Shown here: positions 25,728 to 34,335 of the stretch, piece by piece
Numbering within the stretch: position 1 is the first letter of the stretch
Layout of the letters: each line of letters starts with the position of its first letter
Made by a program: the position numbers and the translations under genes
Notes under the pieces: generated by a model
Databases searched by the model: none
Told to the model about the DNA's origin: nothing
The model's input: the letters and a program-made list of their open reading frames with translations, nothing else
From: Streptomyces tanashiensis
Lineage (GTDB): Bacteria > Actinomycetota > Actinomycetes > Streptomycetales > Streptomycetaceae
Assembly: GCF_014648895.1 (NCBI RefSeq)
Contig: NZ_BMRZ01000005.1
Location: 1-64,000, forward strand
Direction: 5' to 3'
Length of the DNA stretch: 64,000 nucleotides

Positions 25728-27425
25728 TCAGGCCTGGCGGCGGACCTCCACCACCCGGAAGCGGTTGGAGACGAAGGCGCCGTCGCACAGCGCGGCGTTC
25801 GCCGCCGGGTTGCCGCCGGAGCCGTGGAAGTCGGAGAACGCGGCCGTCTGGTTCACGTACACCCCGCCCGTGAGGTTCAGCGAGAGCTGGGCCGACTCCT
25901 CCAGGCAGACCTCCTCCACCGCGCGCTCGGTGTCCGCCGAGGTCGTGTAGGCGCCGACCGTCATGGCGCCCTTCTCGCGGACCGTGCGGCGCAGCAGCTC
26001 CAGGGCGTCGGCGGTGGAGTCCACCGAGACGGCGAAGGAGACCGGGCCGAAGCACTCCGAGAAGTACGCGGCCTCGGCGTCCGGCTTGGTGCCGTCCAGC
26101 TTCACGATGACCGGCGTCCGGACCACGGCGTCCGGGTACTCCGGGTTGACCACCTCGCGGGAGGCCAGCGCGACCTCGCCGAGGCCGGCGGCGGCCTCCA
26201 GGCGCGCCTTCACGTCCGGGTTGACCAGGGCGCCCAGCAGGCCGTTCGCCCGGGCGTCGTCGCCGAGCAGGCCGCCGACCGCCGCCGCGAGGTCGGCGAC
26301 GACCTCGTCGTACGACTTGGGGCCCTGGTCGGTGGTGATGCCGTCGCGGGGGATCAGCAGGTTCTGCGGGGTGGTGCACATCTGGCCGCTGTACAGGGAC
26401 AGCGAGAAGGCCAGGTTGGCGAGCATCCCCTTGTAGTCGTCGGTGGAGTCGACCACGACCGTGTTGACGCCGGCCTTCTCGGTGTAGACCAGGGCCTGGC
26501 GGGCGTTGGCCTCCAGCCAGTCGCCGAAGGCGGTGGAGCCGGTGTAGTCGATGATCCGGATCTCGGGGCGGACGGCCAGGGTCTTGGCGATGCCCTCGCC
26601 GGGCCGCTCGACGGCGAGCGTGACCAGGTTCGGGTCGAAGCCGGACTCGGCGAGCACCTCGCGGGCGACCTCGACGGTGAGCGCGAGCGGCAGGACGGCG
26701 CGCGGGTGCGGCTTGACCAGGACCGGGTTGCCGGTGGCGAGGGAGGCGAACAGGCCCGGGTAGCCGTTCCACGTGGGGAAGGTGTTGCAGCCGATGACCA
26801 GGGCGATGCCGCGGCCGACCGGGGTGAACTCCTTGCTCAGCTCCAGGGGGTCGCGCTTGCCCTGGGGCTTGGACCAGCCGGCCCGCCCGGCGGGTGTGCG
26901 GGTCTGCTCCGCGTACGCGTACGCCACGGCCTCCAGGCCGCGGTCCTGGGCGTGCGGGCCGCCGGCCTGGAACGCCATCATGAACGCCTGGCCGCTGGTG
27001 TGCATGACGGCGTGCGCGAACTCGTGGGTGCGGGCGGAGATCCGGGCGAGGATCTCCAGGCAGACCAGGGCGCGGGTCTCGGCGCCGGCGTCGCGCCAGG
27101 CGCCCATGCCCGCGCGCATCGCGGGGAGCAGCACGTCGAGGTCGGCGTGCGGGTACTCGATGCCGAGCGACGGGCCGTACGGCGAGGTCTCGGCGCCGGT
27201 CCAGCCGTCCGTGCCGGGCTGGTCGAGGTCGAAGCGGGTGTTCAGCAGGGACTGGTGGGCGGCGAGACCCGCCGCCGCGTCGAGCGAGCCGTCCGCGCCG
27301 TACGCCTTCGGGTGCTCGGGGTACGGCGACCAGTAGGCGCGGGTGCGAATGGTGTCGAGCGCCTGGTCGAGCGTGGACCGGTGCTTCTCGGCCAGACGGT
27401 CGGTGGTCAGCTGAGCGGTGGCCAT
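25728..27425 (-). CDS. paaN: Phenylacetate ring-opening aldehyde dehydrogenase PaaN
   Basis: A 565-residue NAD(P)-dependent aldehyde dehydrogenase of the PaaN type, acting after ring opening of oxepin-CoA. The visible active-site Cys is in YSGQMCTTPQN, and the catalytic Glu region and NPVLVKPHP motif are present. Unlike PaaZ it has no fused MaoC-type hydratase domain, so the oxepin-CoA hydrolase must be a separate protein not seen in this window. The ATG at 27425 was chosen because homology starts there (MATAQLTTDRL); a GAGGAG lies upstream. PaaR-type site 2 is about 55 bp upstream of the start. Confidence 0.92.
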   Translation of the reverse strand: MATAQLTTDRLAEKHRSTLDQALDTIRTRAYWSPYPEHPKAYGADGSLDAAAGLAAHQSLLNTRFDLDQPGTDGWTGAETSPYGPSLGIEYPHADLDVLLPAMRAGMGAWRDAGAETRALVCLEILARISARTHEFAHAVMHTSGQAFMMAFQAGGPHAQDRGLEAVAYAYAEQTRTPAGRAGWSKPQGKRDPLELSKEFTPVGRGIALVIGCNTFPTWNGYPGLFASLATGNPVLVKPHPRAVLPLALTVEVAREVLAESGFDPNLVTLAVERPGEGIAKTLAVRPEIRIIDYTGSTAFGDWLEANARQALVYTEKAGVNTVVVDSTDDYKGMLANLAFSLSLYSGQMCTTPQNLLIPRDGITTDQGPKSYDEVVADLAAAVGGLLGDDARANGLLGALVNPDVKARLEAAAGLGEVALASREVVNPEYPDAVVRTPVIVKLDGTKPDAEAAYFSECFGPVSFAVSVDSTADALELLRRTVREKGAMTVGAYTTSADTERAVEEVCLEESAQLSLNLTGGVYVNQTAAFSDFHGSGGNPAANAALCDGAFVSNRFRVVEVRRQA

Positions 27426-27480
27426 GGATGGACCAACTCCTCGTCGAGCTGGGCAGGGAGACGCGTACGGAGTTAGAGTA

Positions 27481-27494
27481 ACCGAACGATCGGT
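27481..27494. promoter_or_regulatory. PaaR-type operator, site 2 (paaN / hydroxyacyl-CoA dehydrogenase)
   Basis: ACCGAACGATCGGT, in the divergent promoter region of paaN and the 3-hydroxyacyl-CoA dehydrogenase gene. Identical over 18 bases (27480-27497) to site 1 read on the other strand. Confidence 0.87.
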
Positions 27495-27549
27495 CGGGAC
27501 AAGGGGGTCCGTCGATCCTGTGGAAAACCCATCGGGGAGGATCACTCCT

Positions 27550-29133
27550 ATGAGCGCCAACGTGACCGTCAGGGGGAGCGACGACGTGACCGCCAGTGAG
27601 ACCGCCGCCGTGGGACAGGACCGCATTCCGGGCATCGGAGGCGACCGCACCGTCGCCGTCGTCGGCACCGGGACCATGGGCCAGGGCATCGCCCAGGTCG
27701 CGCTGGTCGCCGGCCATCCCGTGCGCCTCTACGACAGCGCCCCCGGCCGGGCCGCCGAGGCCGTCGCCGCCCTCACCGCCCGCCTGGACCGGCTCGTGGA
27801 GAAGGGACGCCTCGACGCCGCCGCCCGGGAGGCCGCCGTCGGCCGGCTGCACGCGGCCGAGGACCCCGCCGAGCTCGCGGACGCCGCCCTCGTGATCGAG
27901 GCCATCGTCGAGGACCTCTCGGTCAAGCGGCGGCTCTTCGCCGACCTGGAGAAGATCGTCGGAGACGACACCGTCCTCGCCACCAACACCTCCTCCCTCT
28001 CCGTCACCGCCATCGCGGGAGGGCTGCGGCTGCCCGGCCGTTTCGTCGGCCTGCACTTCTTCAACCCGGCGCCGCTGCTCCCCCTCGTCGAGGTCGTCAG
28101 CGGCTTCGCCACCGACCCGGACGTCGCCACGCGCGCGTACGAGACGGTCAAGGGCTGGGGCAAGACGCCGGTGCGCTGCGCGGACACCCCCGGCTTCATC
28201 GTGAACCGGGTCGCCCGCCCCTTCTACGCCGAGGCGCTCCGTGTGTTCGAGGAGGGCGGGGCCGACCCCGCCACCATCGACGCGGCCCTGCGCGAGTGCG
28301 GCGGCTTCCGCATGGGGCCCTTCGAGCTGACCGACCTCATCGGCCAGGACGTCAACGAGGCCGTCACCCGGTCGGTCTGGGACTCCTTCCACCAGGACCC
28401 GAAGTTCACCCCCTCGCTCGCCCAGCGCCGGCTCGTCGAGTCGGGACGCCTCGGCCGCAAGTCGGGGCACGGCTGGTTCTCGTACGCGGAGGGCGCCGAG
28501 CGTCCCGAACCGCACACCGCGCCTCCGGCCGAGGCGCCCGAGCGGATCGCCGTGCGCGGCGACCTCGGGCCCGCCGAGCCGCTGGTCGGGCTCTTCGAGG
28601 AGGCCGGGATCAAGGTCCGGCGCAGGAGCGGCGAAGGGTACGTCCAGCTGCCCGGCGGCGCCCGGCTCGGTCTCGCCGACGGCGAGACGGCCTTCGAGTA
28701 CTACGGCGAGGAGATCATCTACTTCGATCTCGCGCTGGACTACGCGCGCGCGACCCGGATCGTCCTGGCGACCGGCGAGCACACCTCGGCCGAGTCCCTC
28801 GCCGAGGCCGTGGGCCTCTTCCAGGCGCTCGGCAAGCAGGTGTCCGTGATCGGCGACGTCCCCGGCATGATCGTCGCCCGGACGGTCGCCATGCTCGCCG
28901 ACCTCGCGGCCGACGCGGTCGCCCGGGGCGTCGCCACCGCCGAGGACGTCGACACGGCCATGCGGCTCGGGGTCAACTACCCGGCCGGCCCGCTGGAGTG
29001 GGCCGGGAAGGTGGGGCACGCGCGCGTGCGGGACCTTCTCCTGGAGCTGCACACGCGCTATCCGACGGGGCGGTACGCGCCGAGCCTGGCCACCGCCCGC
29101 CGGGGATACGCCGAGGAAGGGCAGGACTCCTGA
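27550..29133 (+). CDS. paaH: Two-domain 3-hydroxyacyl-CoA dehydrogenase (PaaH-like)
   Basis: A 527-residue NAD-dependent dehydrogenase. The N-terminal Rossmann domain starts near residue 34 with VAVVGTGTMGQGIAQVA, followed by a helical 3HCDH domain (about 210-310) and, after a linker, a second 3HCDH domain (about 390-500). This double arrangement is known from PaaH/3-hydroxyadipyl-CoA and 3-hydroxybutyryl-CoA dehydrogenases. It would oxidise 3-hydroxyadipyl-CoA in phenylacetate breakdown. The ATG at 27550 has GGGGAGGA upstream; the open frame further upstream crosses the operator. The stop overlaps the TetR start by one base (TGATG), so regulator and enzyme are coexpressed. Confidence 0.9.
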   Translation: MSANVTVRGSDDVTASETAAVGQDRIPGIGGDRTVAVVGTGTMGQGIAQVALVAGHPVRLYDSAPGRAAEAVAALTARLDRLVEKGRLDAAAREAAVGRLHAAEDPAELADAALVIEAIVEDLSVKRRLFADLEKIVGDDTVLATNTSSLSVTAIAGGLRLPGRFVGLHFFNPAPLLPLVEVVSGFATDPDVATRAYETVKGWGKTPVRCADTPGFIVNRVARPFYAEALRVFEEGGADPATIDAALRECGGFRMGPFELTDLIGQDVNEAVTRSVWDSFHQDPKFTPSLAQRRLVESGRLGRKSGHGWFSYAEGAERPEPHTAPPAEAPERIAVRGDLGPAEPLVGLFEEAGIKVRRRSGEGYVQLPGGARLGLADGETAFEYYGEEIIYFDLALDYARATRIVLATGEHTSAESLAEAVGLFQALGKQVSVIGDVPGMIVARTVAMLADLAADAVARGVATAEDVDTAMRLGVNYPAGPLEWAGKVGHARVRDLLLELHTRYPTGRYAPSLATARRGYAEEGQDS

Positions 29134-29726
29134 TGACCACGGCGAAGCGCGACACGTACACCCCCGAGACGCTGCTCTCGGTCGCGGTGCGGGTCTTCAA
29201 CGAGCGCGGTTACGACGGCACGTCGATGGAGCACCTGTCCAAGGCGGCCGGGATCTCGAAGTCCTCGATCTACCACCACGTGTCCGGCAAGGAAGAACTG
29301 CTGCGGCGCGCGGTCAGCCGGGCGCTCGACGGGCTCTTCACGGTGCTCGACGAGCCGGGGGCCGGGCGCGGCCGGGCCGTCGACCGGGTCGAGTACGTCA
29401 CGCGCCGCACCGTCGAGGTGCTGATAGCGGAGCTGCCGTACGTGACGCTGCTGCTGCGGGTGCGGGGCAACACCGCCACCGAGCGGTGGGCGATGGAGCG
29501 GCGCCGCGAGTTCGACCACAAGGTTGCCGATCTGCTGAAGGCCGCCGCCGCCGAGGGCGACCTGCGGGCCGACGTGGACATCCGGCTCGCGACCCGGCTC
29601 CTCTTCGGCATGATCAATTCGCTGGTGGAGTGGTACCGGCCGCATCCGGACGCGACGGCGGAGCGGGAGCAGCTCGCCGAGACCGTCGTCCACCTGGCCT
29701 TCGACGGGCTGCGGACGGCCCGCTGA
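29133..29726 (+). CDS. paaR: TetR-family regulator, probable PaaR
   Basis: A 197-residue TetR repressor. The N-terminal helix-turn-helix (about residues 28-55) reads MEHLSKAAGISKSSIYHHVSGKEELL; the C-terminal part is the ligand pocket and dimer interface. It is cotranscribed with the PaaH-like gene, and a conserved 14-bp palindrome lies before that operon, before paaA and, with one core mismatch, before bkdA. By analogy with PaaR of Corynebacterium, phenylacetyl-CoA would be the inducer. The link between this protein and the sites is inferred from position and motif. Confidence 0.85.
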   Translation: MTTAKRDTYTPETLLSVAVRVFNERGYDGTSMEHLSKAAGISKSSIYHHVSGKEELLRRAVSRALDGLFTVLDEPGAGRGRAVDRVEYVTRRTVEVLIAELPYVTLLLRVRGNTATERWAMERRREFDHKVADLLKAAAAEGDLRADVDIRLATRLLFGMINSLVEWYRPHPDATAEREQLAETVVHLAFDGLRTAR

Positions 29727-29843
29727 TCCCTCGTACGGGCCCGGGGCGGCGGCCCGCGCGGCCCGCTGATCCTCCGTACGGGCCCGGGGGTGGCCCGTAC
29801 GGTCGCCGTTCCCTCGTACGGGCTACCGCGGGCTACCGCGGGC

Positions 29844-30383
29844 TCAGCGGCCCGGGTCGCGGTGGTCCGGGTCCAGGTCCGTCTCCTCGAAGACCAGCAG
29901 GGTCCGGGTGGAGAGCACCTCGGGGATCGACTGGAGCTTGGTGAGCACCAGCTCGCGCAGGGTCCTGTTGTCGGGGGTGTGGACGAGCAGCAGGACGTCG
30001 AAATCGCCGCTGACCAGCGCGATGTGCGCGGCTCCCGGCAGGGCCTGGAGCTGTTCGCGCACGGTGCGCCAGGAGTTCTGGACGATCTTGAGCGTGATGT
30101 AGGCGGAGGCGCCGTGCCCCGCCCGTTCGTGGTTGACGCGCGCGCTGAAGCCGCGGATCACCCCGTCGTCGATGAGCCGGTTGATGCGCGCGTACGCGTT
30201 CGCCCGCGAGACGTGCACCCGCTCGGCGACGGAGCGGATCGAGGCGCGGCCGTCCGTTTGCAGGATGCGCAGGATGTCGCGGTCGATGGCGTCCAGCGGG
30301 CGTGCCGGAGGCCCGGTGAGCCCCGCCGTCGGCGCCGGTGCGACGACCTGCTCCCAGTCCTCGGCCATTTGTTCATCCGCCAT
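29844..30383 (-). CDS. Lrp/AsnC-family regulator
   Basis: A 179-residue feast/famine regulator. The N-terminal helix-turn-helix (about residues 30-80; DRDILRILQTDGRASIRSVAE and VSRANAYARIN) is followed by a RAM ligand-binding domain (about 95-165). Lrp proteins sense amino acids, and in Pseudomonas a divergent Lrp (BkdR) activates the bkd operon. This gene is divergent from bkdA across about 190 bases. The ATG at 30383 has GAGGCGGGGG upstream. A DnaA box lies in the shared gap. Confidence 0.93.
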   Translation of the reverse strand: MADEQMAEDWEQVVAPAPTAGLTGPPARPLDAIDRDILRILQTDGRASIRSVAERVHVSRANAYARINRLIDDGVIRGFSARVNHERAGHGASAYITLKIVQNSWRTVREQLQALPGAAHIALVSGDFDVLLLVHTPDNRTLRELVLTKLQSIPEVLSTRTLLVFEETDLDPDHRDPGR

Positions 30384-30441
30384 GTGCCCCCGCCTCTCTC
30401 CCGTGGACGACCTGCCCTTATCCCAGGCTGTGGAGAACCGT

Positions 30442-30450
30442 TTGTCCACA
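30442..30450 (+). promoter_or_regulatory. DnaA box TTGTCCACA with nearby degenerate copy
   Basis: Exact consensus at 30442-30450, with a one-mismatch box in opposite orientation (TGTGGAGAA, 30429-30437), in the gap between lrp and bkdA. Confidence 0.65.
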
Positions 30451-30484
30451 GGCTGGAGGTGCCTGTAGCCAAAATGCCTCCACG

Positions 30485-30498
30485 ACCGAACAATCGGT
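30485..30498. promoter_or_regulatory. PaaR-type operator, site 3 (upstream of bkdA)
   Basis: ACCGAACAATCGGT, one core base different from sites 1 and 2, located 71 bp upstream of the probable bkdA start. It suggests that the first bkd operon may be under the same TetR protein. Confidence 0.65.
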
Positions 30499-30569
30499 AG
30501 GTGAGGCGCGCCACACTCGCGCCACCCGCCTTCGGGTCTTATGCCCGCTCCCACGAGGAGGTGGACTCG

Positions 30570-31721
30570 TTGCAACAGCGCAGTTCGACAGTCCAAGAGC
30601 CGCCCGGTGCCGTTCCCGCCCACCGGCACACCCCGCCGCCGGCCTGGCAGCCGCGCACCGACCCCGCGCCGCTGCTGCCCGAGGCCGAGCCGCTGCGCGT
30701 GCTCGGCACGGAGGCCGTGGCCGACGCCGACCCCGCGCTGCTGCTCCGGCTCTACGCGGAGCTGATCCGCGGCCGCCGGTACAACACGCAGGCCACCGCC
30801 CTCACCAAGCAGGGACGGCTCGCCGTCTACCCGTCCACCACCGGCCAGGAGGCGTGCGAGATCGCCGCCGCCCTCGCCCTGGAGGAGCGGGACTGGCTCT
30901 TCCCCTCGTACCGCGACACGCTGGCGGCCGTCGCCCGGGGCCTCGACCCCGTCCAGGCCCTGACCCTGCTGCGCGGCGACTGGCACACCGGGTACGACCC
31001 GCACGAGCACCGCATCGCGCCGCTCTGCACCCCGCTGGCCACCCAGCTCCCGCACGCCGTGGGCCTCGCCCACGCCGCCCGCCTCAAGGGCGACGACGTC
31101 GTCGCCCTCGCCATGGTCGGCGACGGCGGCACCAGCGAGGGCGACTTCCACGAGGCGCTGAACTTCGCCGCCGTCTGGCAGGCCCCCGTGGTCTTCTTCG
31201 TCCAGAACAACGGCTTCGCGATCTCCGTGCCGCTCGCCAAGCAGACCGCGGCCCCCTCCCTCGCCCACAAGGCCGTCGGGTACGGGATGCCGGGCCGGCT
31301 CGTCGACGGAAACGACGCGGTCGCCGTCCACCAGGTGCTCACCGAGGCCGTGGCCCGCGCGCGGCGCGGCGGCGGACCCACCCTCGTCGAGGCCGTCACC
31401 TACCGGATCGACGCCCACACCAACGCCGACGACGCCACCCGCTACCGCGCGGCCGGCGAGGTCGAGACCTGGCGGGCGCACGACCCGATCCTGCTGCTCG
31501 AACGGGAACTGACGGAGCGTGGCCTGCTCGACGAGGACGGCAGGCGCGCGGTGGCCGAGGCCGCCGAGACGATGGCGGCGGAGCTGCGTGAACGGATGAA
31601 CGCCGACCCGGTGCTCGACCCGATGGAGCTCTTCTCCCACGTCTACGCGGAGCAGACCACGCAGCTGCGTGAACAGGCGGCGCAGCTGCGCGCCGAGCTC
31701 GAAGCCGAGGGTGAGGCGTGA
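30570..31721 (+). CDS. bkdA: Branched-chain 2-oxoacid dehydrogenase E1 alpha subunit (copy 1)
   Basis: A 383-residue thiamine diphosphate subunit that decarboxylates branched-chain 2-oxoacids. The ThDP motif starts at GDGGTSEGDFHEA and ends with VVFFVQNN; the phosphorylation-loop region HTNADDATRY is present. The TTG at 30570 is preferred because AGGAGG (30556-30561) sits 8 bases upstream; a GTG at 30561 and one at 30501 are in frame but lack this spacing. The stop overlaps the bkdB start. Products feed branched fatty acids and polyketide precursors in streptomycetes. Regulation probably involves the divergent Lrp and the PaaR-type site. Confidence 0.93.
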   Translation: MQQRSSTVQEPPGAVPAHRHTPPPAWQPRTDPAPLLPEAEPLRVLGTEAVADADPALLLRLYAELIRGRRYNTQATALTKQGRLAVYPSTTGQEACEIAAALALEERDWLFPSYRDTLAAVARGLDPVQALTLLRGDWHTGYDPHEHRIAPLCTPLATQLPHAVGLAHAARLKGDDVVALAMVGDGGTSEGDFHEALNFAAVWQAPVVFFVQNNGFAISVPLAKQTAAPSLAHKAVGYGMPGRLVDGNDAVAVHQVLTEAVARARRGGGPTLVEAVTYRIDAHTNADDATRYRAAGEVETWRAHDPILLLERELTERGLLDEDGRRAVAEAAETMAAELRERMNADPVLDPMELFSHVYAEQTTQLREQAAQLRAELEAEGEA

Positions 31722-32767
31722 TGACGACCGCGACGACCGGCCCCGCGGCGGCCAGGACCGGCGGGAACGCCGGGAAGTCGAAGCCGGCCACGATGGCGCA
31801 GGCGCTCCAGCGCGCCATGCGCGACGCCATGGCCGAGGACCCGACCGTCCATGTGATGGGCGAGGACGTCGGCACCCTCGGCGGCGTCTTCCGGGTCACC
31901 GACGGACTCGCCAAGGAGTTCGGCGAGGACCGCTGCACGGACACCCCGCTGGCCGAGGCGGGCATCCTCGGCGCGGCCGTCGGCATGGCCATGTACGGCC
32001 TGCGGCCGGTCGTGGAGATGCAGTTCGACGCGTTCGCGTACCCGGCGTTCGAGCAACTGCTCTCGCACGTGGCGAAGATGCGGAACCGCACCCGCGGCGC
32101 GATGCCGATGCCGATCGTCATCCGCGTGCCGTACGGCGGCGGGATCGGCGGCGTCGAGCACCACAGCGACTCCTCCGAGGCCTACTACACGGCCACGCCC
32201 GGACTGCACGTCGTCACCCCGGCGACCGTCGAGGACGCCTACGGGCTGCTCCGCGCGGCCATCGCCTCCGACGACCCGGTGGTCTTCCTGGAGCCCAAGC
32301 GGCTCTACTGGTCCAAGTCCGACTGGTCCCCCGAGGCGCCCGCGGCCGTCGAACCGATCGGCAAGGCCGTCGTGCGGCGCCGGGGCACCGGCGCCACCCT
32401 GATCACCTACGGTCCCTCGGTGCCGGTCTGCCTGGAGGCGGCGGAGGCCGCCCAGGCCGAGGGCTGGGACCTGGAGGTCGTCGACCTGCGCTCGCTCGTG
32501 CCGTTCGACGACGAGACCGTCTGCGCCTCGGTGCGGCGCACCGGCCGCGCGGTCGTCGTCCACGAGTCGACCGGCTTCGGCGGCCCCGGCGCGGAGATCG
32601 CCGCGCGCGTGACCGAGCGCTGCTTCCACCACCTGGAGGCGCCGGTGCTGCGGGTCGCGGGCTTCGACATCCCGTACCCGCCGCCGATGCTGGAGCGGCA
32701 CCATCTGCCGGGCGTGGACCGGGTCCTGGACGCGGTGGCGCGGCTGCAGTGGGAGGCGGGGAGCTGA
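31721..32767 (+). CDS. bkdB: Branched-chain 2-oxoacid dehydrogenase E1 beta subunit (copy 1)
   Basis: A 348-residue transketolase-like subunit that completes the E1 heterotetramer. Recognisable parts are MGEDVGTLGGVFRVT, LAEAGILGAAVGMA and HHSDSSEAYY. The ATG at 31721 overlaps the end of bkdA; a GTG one codon earlier is the alternative start. The stop shares one base with the E2 start. Compared with the second copy (52299-53279), it carries a longer Ala/Gly-rich N-terminus of about 20 residues. Confidence 0.94.
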   Translation: MTTATTGPAAARTGGNAGKSKPATMAQALQRAMRDAMAEDPTVHVMGEDVGTLGGVFRVTDGLAKEFGEDRCTDTPLAEAGILGAAVGMAMYGLRPVVEMQFDAFAYPAFEQLLSHVAKMRNRTRGAMPMPIVIRVPYGGGIGGVEHHSDSSEAYYTATPGLHVVTPATVEDAYGLLRAAIASDDPVVFLEPKRLYWSKSDWSPEAPAAVEPIGKAVVRRRGTGATLITYGPSVPVCLEAAEAAQAEGWDLEVVDLRSLVPFDDETVCASVRRTGRAVVVHESTGFGGPGAEIAARVTERCFHHLEAPVLRVAGFDIPYPPPMLERHHLPGVDRVLDAVARLQWEAGS

Positions 32768-34191
32768 TGGCACAGGTGCTGGAGTTCAAGCTGCCCGACC
32801 TCGGTGAGGGACTCACCGAGGCCGAGATCGTGCGCTGGCTCGTCGCCGTCGGCGACGTCGTCGCCATCGACCAGCCGGTCGTCGAGGTCGAGACGGCCAA
32901 GGCGATGGTCGAGGTGCCCTGCCCGTACGGCGGTGTCGTCACCGCCCGGTACGGCGAGGAGGGCACCGAACTGCCCGTCGGAGCACCGCTCCTGACGGTC
33001 GCCGTGGGTGGCACGGGCGCGCCGGAGGAGCTCGCGGAGGCCGCTCCGGGAGCGGCACCGACGGTGGCCGGCGCCGACGCGGACGCGGCGGTCTCCTCGG
33101 AGTACTCGGGCAACGTGCTCGTCGGCTACGGCACGGCCGGGCCGGCCGCCCGGCGCCGCCGGGTGCGCCACGCGAACCCGGCGGCCGCCCAGGCTCCCGC
33201 CGGGACCGGGGCTCCGGCGGCCGTCCAGGCTCCGGCCCCCGCCCGAGCCTCCGTGGCCGCTCCGGCTCCGGCGGCCGCTCCGGCTCCGGTGCCGGCGTCG
33301 GCCGGGCACACGGGCCCCTTGCCCGTCATCTCTCCGCTGGTGCGGAAGCTGGCCCGTGACCGGGGTCTCGACCTGCGGGAGGTGCGCGGATCCGGGCCCG
33401 AGGGGCTGATCCTGCGGGCGGACGTGGAGCTGGCCCTCGCCGCCCTGGAGCGGCCGGTCGCCGCCCCGGCGCCCGTACCCGCCGCGGCGGTCGCGGCGCC
33501 GGCCGGTGAGCGGGTGCCGTTGCGCGGGGTCCGTGGCGCGGTGGCGGACAAGCTGTCCCGCAGCCGTACGGAGATCCCGGACGCGACCTGCTGGGTCGAC
33601 GCCGACGCGACCGAGCTGATGGCGGCACGGACGGCGATGAACGCGGCAGGCGGGCCGAAGATCTCGCTGCTCGCGCTCCTCGCGCGCATCTGCGTCCACG
33701 CCCTGGCCCGGTTCCCCGAGCTCAACTCCACGGTGGACACGACCGCCCGGGAGATCGTCCGGCTGCCGTCCGTGCACCTCGGCTTCGCGGCCCAGACCCC
33801 GCGCGGACTCGTCGTCCCCGTGGTCAAGGACGCGGGGAGCCGGACGGCCGAGTCGCTGACGGCGGAGTTCGCCCGGCTGACGGAGGCGGCCCGGCAGGGC
33901 GCGATCACCCCGGCCGATCTGACCGGCGGCACGTTCACCCTCAACAACTACGGGGTGTTCGGGGTCGACGGCTCCACGCCGATCATCAACCACCCCGAGG
34001 CCGCCATGCTCGGTGTCGGCCGGATCATCCCCAAGCCCTGGGTGCACCAGGGCGAACTGGCCGTCCGTCAGGTGGTGCAGCTCTCGCTCACCTTCGACCA
34101 CCGCGTCTGCGACGGCGGCACGGCGGGCGGCTTCCTGCGGTACGTGGCGGACTGCGTCGAACAGCCCGCCGTCCTGCTCCGCACGGTCTGA
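32767..34191 (+). CDS. bkdC: Branched-chain 2-oxoacid dehydrogenase E2, lipoyl acyltransferase (copy 1)
   Basis: A 474-residue core enzyme. The N-terminal lipoyl domain (residues 1-80) has the lipoylated Lys45 in ETAKA. An Ala/Pro-rich linker, a peripheral subunit-binding domain (about 178-215) and the C-terminal acyltransferase domain follow, with catalytic His in TFDHRVCDGG. No E3 (dihydrolipoamide dehydrogenase) gene follows; it must be supplied from elsewhere. Two hairpins lie downstream. Confidence 0.94.
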   Translation: MAQVLEFKLPDLGEGLTEAEIVRWLVAVGDVVAIDQPVVEVETAKAMVEVPCPYGGVVTARYGEEGTELPVGAPLLTVAVGGTGAPEELAEAAPGAAPTVAGADADAAVSSEYSGNVLVGYGTAGPAARRRRVRHANPAAAQAPAGTGAPAAVQAPAPARASVAAPAPAAAPAPVPASAGHTGPLPVISPLVRKLARDRGLDLREVRGSGPEGLILRADVELALAALERPVAAPAPVPAAAVAAPAGERVPLRGVRGAVADKLSRSRTEIPDATCWVDADATELMAARTAMNAAGGPKISLLALLARICVHALARFPELNSTVDTTAREIVRLPSVHLGFAAQTPRGLVVPVVKDAGSRTAESLTAEFARLTEAARQGAITPADLTGGTFTLNNYGVFGVDGSTPIINHPEAAMLGVGRIIPKPWVHQGELAVRQVVQLSLTFDHRVCDGGTAGGFLRYVADCVEQPAVLLRTV

Positions 34192-34198
34192 CGCGGAC

Positions 34199-34229
34199 GG
34201 CCGCACCGGACGACCCGTCCGGTGCGGCC
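34199..34229 (+). terminator. Terminator of the first bkd operon
   Basis: Perfect 14-bp arms (34199-34212 and 34216-34229), 3-base loop, directly after bkdC. A second hairpin with 9-bp arms follows at 34274-34298. Confidence 0.85.
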
Positions 34230-34335
34230 GACCGAGCCCGCCTCTCGGCGGAGCCGCCCGTCTCAGCCGACCCGCCCGTCTCAGCAGAGGAGACGGGCCC
34301 GACAGCGGTGAGCCCCGGCGGCCCATACTGCTGGG

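Noticed and set aside
25378..29052. 1224-codon minus-strand open frame
   Set aside because: It covers parts of paaN and paaH in the wrong frame and strand; composition shows a GC artefact.
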